A stretch of DNA of 64,000 bases from Phaeosaccion multiseriatum. Lineage: Eukaryota; Ochrophyta, other classes. Of this stretch, positions 55,381 through 64,000 are shown one piece after another. Both the position numbers and the translations under genes were made by a program. The stretch's first letter is position 1. Each line of letters opens with the position of its first letter. The stretch is from positions 2,728,001-2,792,000 of the forward strand of contig OZ218958.1 of assembly GCA_965112735.1 (NCBI GenBank), written 5' to 3'. The notes below the pieces were generated by a model that was not told the DNA's origin, ran no database searches, and saw nothing but the letters and a program-made list of their open reading frames with translations.

Positions 55381-58300
55381 CCTACCTCCCCGAGAGGGGA
55401 CTGCTAGTGGTGTGGCTCTTGGGCGGAGCTCCCATGGGAAATGTAAATGCGCAAATTGGTGTCGGCAGACACCAAGTGTGTGCGACGCAGTATGGGATGC
55501 TCAAGTGTTGGGGTCGGTAAGAGACATGAGGAGAAACGCTCCCCGTTCCCCTTGACCTCTTCTCCCTCGCGGCTGGATGCTTCGCCTGTCCTCTCCGGAT
55601 GCTTTATCTTGGTTCTCAACTCCTCTCTCTTTCTTCTCTCTCCTGCTTTCTTCAGGTACGATTATGGGGCTCTTGGGTATGGGTCTGATCCTCTGGCCAA
55701 CATCGGAGACTCAGCAGGCGAGATGGGCAACAACTTGGCTGTCACTGACATCGGCACGGGGCGAACTGCAACAGCATTGAGCGGCGCAGATGATAGCATG
55801 TGTGCTCTGCGGGACGACTCCACCGTGGTATGCTGGGGATCAAATGTCTACGGGCAGCTTGGTTACGTGAGTAGGCCATAAGGCTGAGGCTGGGCTGCAT
55901 ATTTCCCGCCTTGCTTGCCACACACACACCAAGATCAGCCCATATCTAACGCCCTCTCTTGCTTTCTAGTCGCGTGAGTCGCCGCCTCACTCCGTATTCT
56001 TGCTGCTATTGACCAGGACGACACCACCGACCGGGGCCTGGCCGCGAGCGACATGGGCGACAACTTGGCCGCGGTGAATCTCGGGGCGACGGCAACGGAT
56101 GTGTGCGGCGGATACGGGTCCATGTGCGCCTTGCTGAGTACAGGGGATGCGAAATGGTGAGATGGGTGGTACTGGGGTCAGCCATGCCTTCGAGCGTCGC
56201 CCAGTCACTCCCTCACTCTGTGCGTGGCTTGCCTCAGCAATGCGCATTCGCCTCGTCCCCTCTCTCACGCACGCGTCTTTCTCCTCTCCTCGCCTCGCCT
56301 TAACACTTGCAACTCTTCCTTGGCATTTCCTTTCCCTCCCCTCTTCACAGTTGGGGAGTAAATGGGAACGCACAGGTAGGGAGACAATCAGGGCTTGGTG
56401 ATAGGGTCGGGGCCTTTCTCGTCCTTGGTATGGAGCACGTCCGCGCTTGTGAGGGCGCCGTGACTGGAGTGCGAGTGTTTGTTCTCCTTGCCCTGCTCGC
56501 TCAGGCCGCCCCCCCCCCCAGGCCAACCGAAAGCCATTTTGATTCGGTATCCCCCTCCCTGCCCTCAACTCAACATTTTGTGCCTTCCCTCCTGCCTCCC
56601 AATGTATCCTTTGACGCGGCCTTAGCTGGGAATAGGGAGCTATACTAACACGGGAGGTAACTCTGGGGATATGGCGGCTTTGGTAAGTGGGGGACAGGCA
56701 GGCGGCATGCAGGACACAAGACTCGTCACGTGCACAGCCCCTGCAGACCCCCCTTTGCTTTTCTTCCGCTGGTGCTGCGTGCTAAGTAGTCTTGTTCATG
56801 CTGTTGACGGCTGGACACCCGGTGCTTCACCCCTCCTTCTCTCCCTCCCCTCCTCTCTCCCCCCCTCTGTCTTCCCCCTTCCCCCTCCCCTCCTCTCTCT
56901 CCCTGCAGGGTGCCATCAACTTGGGAACGGGTGTGACAGCGACTGCCATCTCGTGTGGATACGCTCATAACTGCGCGGTGAGAGACGGGCGGGGGGCACA
57001 GTCTGCCAACCCTTCCAAGACGAGAGAAAGAAGAAGAGTTTAGTTTGACGTTTGTTGTTTCTGTTCTCTATCGTGCCCCGCTTCTCTGGTCCCTCTCTCC
57101 GGGTTGGCTCAATAGATCACCAACACGGGGACTTTGAAATGCTGGGGATCGAACAGCGAACAACAATCTGGCCAAGCGACGGGGAGTTTTGTGGGCAACG
57201 AGGCGGATGAAATGGGGGATGGCTTGCCGGAGTTAAATCTGGGCGGGGGCAGCTACACGGCCCTAGCGGTGGCCGCGGGAGGGCTTCACACTTGCGCGGT
57301 AAGCAAGTGGCTGATTCCATGCTACGCGCGCCCCGCCCCATGCGTGCAACGTTAACTTGGATCGAACAACCACATCCCTTTTTCAATGCTTTCTTTACTC
57401 CCCACTCTCTGCTGCTTAGATTATCATCTCATCATCATCACCTGACCCTGTCCTTTGTTTCCCTTGTCCTTTTTCTTTGTTTCTCCCTTGTGCTTGGTAT
57501 CCATTCCCTCCAACGACCAAAGATTCGGAACACCAATGACGTGGTTTGCTGGGGTAGCAACAATTATGGTGAGAGAAGCGAGGGAATGGGAGTTAAGCGG
57601 AGGACAACGGGAGAGAGTCCAACCAGGCTGCTCGTGACTGATAGGCTGCCTGGCTGCTGGCCTTACGTAGAGAGAGAGAGCGAGCGAGAGAGAGAGAGAG
57701 AGAGAGAAGACAAAGAGAGCTGCATCGCGGTCCTTCTATTCAGTCCTCTACCTTCACATTGTACCACCTTTGGCCGATGGCACCTCAATCTCCGTGTTCT
57801 CTGTCCCTCCCCCTACTGGTGTGCCATCCCCTCTCCTCCCTCTCTATCTATCGATCAGAACTGCACTTTTTTTGCTCACATTGACTGCGCTGCGCGTTTC
57901 TTGCTGCTCCGCTCCGATCCCTTGTGCGCTGCCTTGCGTTACTGTATACCACTGCTGCTGCTTCGTTGTGCCTCACCCAGGCCAGCTCGGGATAGGTAGC
58001 ACGCAAGACATCGATTCGGACGCCGAGTTTGCCTCAATGGTACGGAAGCGCTATGTAAGCGCTATGTAAGCGCAGACAGAAACGTGTAGCGAAGAAGGAG
58101 GTGATGAGAGTGGAAGCCTTCGGTGAGGGCTTGCCTTGCCGGCTGAGACGGGCGACTCTGTGTTCATCCTGCCCCAGACACTGGCTGGTGTTGCATCGGA
58201 ATGCCCTTCGTGACGTCGTGGGCGGCTTCCTCACGTTTGCGTTGAGTGCCATCTCCACCCCTTACACCCCCTCCCCTGCTTGTGCCTCTCCGTCATGTAC

Positions 58301-61300
58301 CCACGAATGTGCCGTGACGTCATAGACGGCTGTTGACTTGGGCACGGGTAGAACCGCAACGGCCATCGCGACGAGTTACGATTCATCCTGCGCGTTGCTT
58401 GATACAGGTGAGCGGTGGAGAGCAGAGGCACACCCTACACCCGCTTGGCTGCTACAAGGCCGCTACGTATGGGGGTGGTTGCTTTGCCCTTCTTCTGTCC
58501 TGGCATATGAGAGTGGCCACCTTGCTAGCTTGCGGTCTTGCGGTCGGTCAATTGGCTGGGCTGAGCGACTCTTTCTGAAACTGTTGTGCTCCTCTATTAT
58601 TTGTACTGTCCGTACAGGAGACGTCAAGTGCTGGGGCAAGGCACTATATGGAGGTCAGTGAGGTGGCTAACACCGCTTTATCGTGCCTGGTCGTGCCTTG
58701 TCGTGCTTCGCCTTGTGCTTTGTCGTACTTCGTCGTGCTAGTCGGTCGGTGCGGCTTGACACTGTGCCTGGCCCTCAGAGCGACCCCCCTTCCTTTTCCT
58801 CCCTTTTCCTCTCTTGCTATCCCCTCTACCTGTCTCTCTGTCTGTCTCTCTCTCTCTCTCTGCGTGTGTGTGTGTGTGACTCTCTCCTTTGTGCTCTTTG
58901 AGTGTGCTAATCCGGCTGTTGCCCTCCTCCGTTTGGTGCTACTCACCCTCTCTTCTGCTCCTTCGTCTTGCTCCCGTCGCGATCCATCGTCCTGGCGTAC
59001 TCAGAGACCGCACAAGGCAACAGCAATGATCTGGGGGATAATTCCGAAGAGCTGGGGAACAGCCTGGATGCGATCGACTTCGGCGTTGGGCGAACTGCTC
59101 TGTCCATCGCCTCTTCCTACGCCAACTTTTGTGTCGTCTTGGACAATGATGACACGGTGTGCTGGGGTGACAATTCATAGTAAGTGATATCATATCGTGT
59201 ACTTGCGTGGCGAGGGCACGGGATGCAGCCAGGGCGGGCGCGCCCCTCTCGCTTACGAAGGGCTGCACTTTTGACCTGCCGGGAGAGGGCGCTTCCTCAC
59301 TAACGCACTCACTCCCCAGCTCGCTCACTCACTGACTCACTCACTCACTCACTCACTGACTCACTCACTCACTCACTCACTCACTCACTCACTCACTCAC
59401 TCACTCACTCACTCACTCACTCACTCACTCACTCACTCACTCACCCACTCACTCACTCACTCACTCACTCACTCACTCACTCACTCACCCACTCACTCAC
59501 TCACTCACTCACTCACTCACTCACTCACCCACCCACTCACCCACTCACTCACTGCTAACCCACCCACTCACTCACTCACTCCCCTCTCTTCCCACCAAAT
59601 CGCTTCTCTCTCGCATCACTCATCACCCCAGTGGACAGGTGGGCATCGAAAGCTCCACAAATCCGATTGGCACAGCTTCCTCACACTTCCCTCTCGTAGC
59701 TGTCGACTTGGGCGACGCTCCTACGCCAGCCCCCACCCTGGCTCCGACCCAGGTGGGTGTGTGGCCTCTGGAAGTGAATACCTAGCTAGACAATCACGGA
59801 GAGGCAGTGATGATATGCCGATAACAAGAGGCCATTCTTGGAGTGTACTACTACTCGTTCGAAGCAAGCACAGCCATGGATCGTTTCTTCTTGCTTCCTC
59901 CTCTGTCTCCACGGGAAACACACTCACGAATTTTTTACTCACTGCCCTTCGCTCTCGCACTTGCTGTCTCTCTCTTCCTCTCTCGGCCGGTTGCTTTCTC
60001 TCTCTCCTCCTGCCTCTCTCTCCCTCCCCTCTCACTCTCTAACAAAAGGCCCCAACAGCAGCCCCAACAGCAGCCCCAACAGCAGCTCCAACAGCGGCTC
60101 CAACAGCAGCCCCAACAGCAGCTCCAACAGCAGCCCCAACAGCAGCTCCAACAGCAGCCCCAACAGCAGCTCCAACAGCTGCCCCAACAGCAGCTCCAAC
60201 AGCCGCTCCAACAGCAGCTCCAACAGCAGCTCCGACAGCAACGCCAACAGCAGCACCAACAGCCGCCCCAACAGCAGCCCCAACAGCAGCTCCAACAGCA
60301 GCCCCAACAGCAGCTCCAACAGCAGCTCCGACAGCGGCCCCAACAGCAGCCCCAACAGCTGCTCCAACCGCTGCCCCAACAGCAGCTCCAACAGCAGCTC
60401 CGACAGTAGCTCCAACAGCAGCTCCAACAGCAGCCCCAACAGCAGCACCAACAGCAGCCCCAACAGCGGCCCCAACAGCAGCTCCAACAGCCACTCCAAC
60501 GGCAGCTCCAACAGCAGCTCCAACAGCCGCTCCAACAGCAGCTCCAACAGCAGCTCCGACAGCAACGCCAACGGCCGCTCCGACGACGGGTGCGTGGGCG
60601 CGTGCGTGTGTGTAGTTGTTTATCTGTGTGCGTTTGTGTTTATGCGCACGTCTGTGTGTAGTTGTGTGTGTGCGTGCGTGCGTCACCACTTCCTGTGAGC
60701 CTGCCTTGCCGGCCACGAGCCCTCCAGTACCGCCGGCCCGTCGCACAGCACACGCCTGTGTTTGACATCCCCTCCCGTGCGCCAACCCTCTCGGTACCTT
60801 CTCCTCTCCCGTCCCGTCCTATCCTCTCATGCGCTCCCTTGTCCTGCCTTCTTACTCTCCTCCTCCTCTTTCTCCTCCTCTTTCTCCTCCTCCTCCTCCT
60901 CCTCCTCCTCCTCCTCCTCCTCCTCCTCCTCCTCCTCCTCCTCCTCCTCCTCCTCCTCCTCCTCCTCCTCCTCCTCCTCCTCCTCCTCCTCCTCTTTCTC
61001 CTCCTCCTCCTCCTCCTCCTCCTCCTCCTCCTCCTTCTCGCACTCCCCCCCTCCGCATCCCGACGACGCCTCGTTCACACTGTCCCACCCTGCCGAAACT
61101 AACCAACTCTCTCACGCACGTACACACGAATGCACACACACGCACGCACACACACGCACACACGCACACACACACGCACACACACTCAGTCGCGTTGGCA
61201 CCTTACGACATAACGCTGTCGTTTGTGCTTGAGGGAGAGAACTCGACCTCGCTGCCCCCCTTGGAACGGACCGCCTTCGGGTTTGTCGTCTATCGTTTGA

Positions 61301-62154
61301 TGTGGCCTGCGGGGACGGCGGATCCCGGAGATGTCATCATTGAGTCAGTGGAAGTCTACGTAGCCGGGACGGATGACGAGAGAAGGCTAGATGGGAAGGC
61401 TGCGGATGGAAGGCTAGATGAGAGGCGGAATGAGACTGCCACTAGTGGCTGCTGGTTGGAACGAAGGAATAAGCAAGAACAACAAGAACAAGAGCGACAA
61501 CAAGAACAAGAACACCGCCGCCGCCGCGATACTCACGAGGGATGGCAGTCAAGGGCGGCGGAAGAGGGAGCGACTGTATCACTACCCGGTCCCTGCAGGT
61601 GGGGGAAGGCGTCGTCAGAGGTCCGTATGTCACTTGCACATCCGGGTCGGGCTCTGTCTTCCACAACTGGCGACGCCAAAGTGACGGCAGTGGTGCAGGG
61701 CTTCGCCAGCTACGCAGAGAGCACTGCCATGGTGGACAATCTCGAGGGCGCCATTGCCGATGGATCCTTCCTGACCGACTTTCGTAGCTACAGCGCCGAG
61801 TTTGGGGTCGGGACTGAAGACATTACATCTACTGCCGTTGCACTTCTGGCGTGGGCCGTCAATGGCGAGGCGGCGCCGTCGGTCCCTAACGATTGGAGTA
61901 CTCTCATCCTCATTGCCATTATTGGAGGTACGCTGATAGCCTTCCTCTGCGGCTGCGGTGGTGCCGCGTACTGCGTTGTGTTGCCCCGCCTCGAAAGAGA
62001 CGGCGGCGCGCGCAAAAGCCTGGAAATTTACAAGAAGCGCCGGGCCTTACGCGGCAAGAAGATTTACGTCGAGGACCCCTTCTATGGCAAGCTCCAGCTA
62101 AACGCCGATAGCAGAATGATAAGCCCCGAAGAAGAATCGGAGAGTCTCTTTTGA
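55381..62154 (+). CDS. Receptor-like protein: seven RCC1-type blades, Ala-Pro-Thr stalk, one membrane segment; 15 exons seen
   Basis: Probable single-pass surface protein. Exons are 55381-55516, 55656-55866, 56017-56156, 56351-56375, 56626-56682, 56909-56977, 57116-57298, 57523-57568, 57981-58039, 58326-58407, 58618-58653, 59005-59179, 59632-59752, 60049-60589 and 61190-62154; every junction is GT/AG and in phase, 947 residues to the TGA. The 5' end is open: GLLVVWLLGGAPMGNV resembles the end of a signal peptide, so the initiator may be in an upstream exon; ATG 55434 is an alternative. Seven CWG motifs (LKCWGR, VVCWGSNVYGQLGY, AKCWGVNGNAQLGIG, LKCWGSN, VVCWGSNNYGQLGIG, VKCWGKALYG, TVCWGDNSYGQVG) mark seven blades, the RCC1 propeller number. 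Exon 14 encodes about 45 (APTA) units. Exon 15 has a globular domain (about 61190-61850), a membrane helix (WSTLILIAIIGGTLIAFLCG) and a basic then acidic tail. Ligand unknown. Confidence 0.88.
59321..59580. repeat. (CTCA)n array in an intron of the RCC1 gene
   Basis: CACTCACTCACT units with some CCCA variants between the donor at 59180 and the acceptor at 59631. Confidence 0.95.
60868..61036. repeat. (CTC)n array in the last intron of the RCC1 gene
   Basis: About 165 bp of CTC units with TTT interruptions, followed by an (AC)n tract to the acceptor at 61189. Confidence 0.95.
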
Positions 62155-63278
62155 CCTTCGCGAGGGGAATGGCTTGGTGGGCGGAGCTTGGGTTTCCGGG
62201 GCCGGGGCTCTATTTACTGGAGTATACGACAAGTTCAGAGACGTACTGCTGCTGCTGCTGCTGCTGTAGCTGCTGCTGTACGAGCGGGGCTCCGCCGTTC
62301 CCCAAGGAGCGTAGCCTACGGGGCCACAGCATGAGGGGGAGATAAGGAGAGGGGCCCGTATATTTGGTGGAGCAGTTGCTGATACAGCATGCAGCGGTGG
62401 CACTCGACGGCTCTCACTCGACAAGAAGAGGGCGACGCGCGCTTTGTGAACTTGCTTTGGAAGGAGACTTTCAAGCAGGCATGCGGCAGAGCACAAGCTA
62501 CACCCAGACACCGAGCTCTCTGAGGAGAGTAGGAGGGTGTGCCGACAACACCTCCTCCCACCTGTCGTGTTACCACTTCCCGCACAATACTCCAACACAC
62601 ATTGCCCCCGCACTGCCCCCCTGAAGAGGAGCACTGCGCTCGGTACCGTGTAGTGGTGTGGCATGGGAGAGGAAACAAGAAGGCATCGGCGGTATCGCTC
62701 GACGACACACCTTTTCCCTTCGAAGAAGAAGAAGCTTGCTTGTGTGAGGTCGAAGGCTTCACAAGCGACTTCAGCCCTCCGCCCTACTCCGCCATCATGG
62801 CTGTGATGACTCCTGCTCAGAGACGAGGGAGGCGACAAGGGGGGGGGGAACTATAGCGCGACAAGCAAGACGCTGGTCTGCTCATCCCAAGTATCTACGG
62901 TGCGGATGAGTTGCCCCTCTCGCCGGAGCACGCACTGGTTGCTTGCCTTCTCGAGACGGCTCATGAAGCGTCTGAAGCGACGGAGGAGGAGGAGGGGGCA
63001 ACAGGAAGGCCCGGGAATAATATGGACACACCGGCCCCAAGGCTTGCTTGGCGCAGTTTTCTTCGTCACGAGAAGCTCATCCTTCTCCTCGCTCCCCCTC
63101 CTTCCCATCTTTTCTTACACACACACTCTCTCTCTCGGTGTGTGAAAGAAGTTTTGTGTAGAAAAATGCTTGCTTGTACAGGTGGTAATCCGTGGGCGAT
63201 GCCCTTTCAGCCTTCCTGCTGTACCCTGTACATGAAGGAATGAATTACTTTGTCTAAGCATTAAGGCTTATATTATAT
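62155..63278. other. Intergenic region with unassigned coding-like fragments
   Basis: Two plus-strand stretches read like protein but form no gene I can assemble: SLDDTPFPFEEEEACLCEVE continuing FTSDFSPPPYSAIMAVMTPA (about 62690-62830), then after an in-frame TAG DELPLSPEHALVACLLETAH (about 62905-62965). They may be exons of an unknown gene or a decayed one. No family recognised. Confidence 0.25.
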
Positions 63279-63335
63279 GGGCATCGAAAGCTCCACAAAC
63301 CCGATTGGCACAGATTCCTCCCCCTTGCCTCTCCC
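63279..63335 (+). pseudogene. Remnant of an RCC1-gene exon
   Basis: GGCATCGAAAGCTCCACAAA then CCCGATTGGCACAGATTCCTC is nearly identical to 59643-59700 (exon 13 of the RCC1 gene), with two substitutions in the first 45 bp. Sequence further on diverges, so only part of one exon is present. Confidence 0.7.
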
Positions 63336-63484
63336 TCCTACCTCGTCCACCGATCCGCCCCCCCCCCCCTACTCTTTACTTTCATCGCATCTCCTTCGTC
63401 ACGCTTGCTCTCGCACGTCTCACCCTGTCTCACTCTGCATGCCACACAAGGCCTGCGGCCCCTCCAGCCAGCTGCGAAGATTGA

Positions 63485-64000
63485 CTACTCTTCTTGCCAG
63501 ACGTCATACTTCAGATCGGTCCTTCGCATGGGGTCCAGCACACTTTGAGATCGGAAGAAGGCTGCTGCCGCCTCCCGGAGTCGCTGGCCGATCTCGGGGG
63601 CCATCTCATTGCGTCTTGCTCCCGCCAGGGCCTTGTCCACTGAGGCATCGGCCTTGAGGAGCTGCAGCGCAGTACCGTGTTGGCTCGAGTAGACGGCGGC
63701 AAGTAGGGGGCTCACGCCGCCATTGGACGTCGTATCGATAGGGGATCCCTCAGAGATGAGACGGGTAACGACTGCCTCGTGCCCATGCTCTGCAGCAAAG
63801 TGAAGAGCAATTGCACCATCGGTGTTCTGCATCTCCACCTTTGCTCCCGCAGAGAGAAGCCGCTCCACCACGGCGTCGTGACCTTCTTGAGCAGCAACAT
63901 GCAGAGCAGTAAAGCCACGAGTGCTGCACGCACCCACATCAGCTCCGGCTGAGAGGAGCTTCTCCGCCACAGCGAAGTGTCCGTATTTTGCAGCCGCGAT
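63485..64000 (-). CDS. Ankyrin-repeat protein, C-terminal part (gene continues past the right edge)
   Basis: The minus-strand frame is open from 64000 to the stop at 63485-63487, about 171 residues. At least four repeats or part-repeats are visible: AAAKYGHFAVAEKLLSAGAD, FTALHVAAQEGHDAVVERLL, AIALHFAAEHGHEAVVTRLI and VSPLLAAVYSSQHGTALQLL. It ends KADASVDKALAGARRNEMAP, EIGQRLREAAAAFF and a short tail, resembling the end of the ankyrin gene at 22677 (AGASLDNALAWVERNG, EQRLRAAAAAAA), so both belong to one local family. Interaction partner and role unknown. Confidence 0.88.
   Translation of the reverse strand: MAAAKYGHFAVAEKLLSAGADVGACSTRGFTALHVAAQEGHDAVVERLLSAGAKVEMQNTDGAIALHFAAEHGHEAVVTRLISEGSPIDTTSNGGVSPLLAAVYSSQHGTALQLLKADASVDKALAGARRNEMAPEIGQRLREAAAAFFRSQSVLDPMRRTDLKYDVWQEE

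Noticed and set aside
59321-59580. Regular CTCA units considered as a CRISPR-like array
   Set aside because: No unique spacers; a simple tetranucleotide repeat inside an intron of a eukaryotic gene.
60039-60785. Minus-strand frame of Val-Gly-Ala-Ala repeats
   Set aside because: Antisense of the Ala-Pro-Thr stalk exon, whose plus-strand frame joins both neighbouring exons in phase.

Overview
This is a GC-rich nuclear segment from a eukaryote with spliceosomal genes. Coding exons can be chained through GT/AG introns with the reading frame kept at every junction. The protein set (cysteine-rich GCC2/GCC3-type ectodomains, an FHA plus RING-CH protein, RCC1-type ectodomains on a Pro/Thr/Ala stalk, FNIP and ankyrin families, Ty1/copia remnants) suggests a protist, most likely a stramenopile alga. 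That assignment is inference; no ribosomal or organellar marker is present. The window is very rich in microsatellites, which fill introns, form long Gly/Glu/Gln/Ser runs in proteins, and make up arrays over 800 bp long.

Layout. 1-3549 (-): C-terminally incomplete CPA1 Na+/H+ exchanger. 3961-9761 (+): eight-exon secreted cysteine-rich protein, divergent from the exchanger. 11293-13179 (+): intronless FNIP-repeat protein with nine 41-residue units. 14028-19463 (-): twelve-exon Tip60/Esa1-type MYST histone acetyltransferase with a chromo barrel, head to head with 20112-20711 (+), a two-exon LYR-motif mitochondrial protein. 20.9-25.7 kb: a duplicated block with a decayed FNIP copy, an intact nine-repeat ankyrin gene (22677-23978) and a decayed ankyrin copy. 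25.9-28.1 kb: a wrecked Ty1/copia element in which gag and RNase H pieces flank a nest of long inverted repeats. 28637-34486 (-): ten-exon RING-CH plus FHA protein. 35418-38958 (-): coiled-coil protein. 39431-50891 (+): a disordered protein of about 3300 residues, head to head with the coiled-coil gene. 51.4-55.1 kb: simple-repeat arrays, two orphan exons resembling the Golgi tether subunit COG7, and a 1396-bp element with perfect 25-bp terminal inverted repeats and a 7-bp target duplication that encloses an 816-bp GGGA array. 55381-62154 (+): a single-pass receptor-like protein with seven RCC1 blades, an Ala-Pro-Thr stalk, a membrane segment and a short tail. 63485-64000 (-): the 3' end of another ankyrin gene.

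The genes do not form a pathway. The FNIP, ankyrin and RCC1 families show local duplication and decay, while the acetyltransferase, LYR, exchanger and FHA/RING-CH genes look like conserved single-copy genes. Exon boundaries are predictions from splice consensus plus phase continuity, with no transcript evidence.
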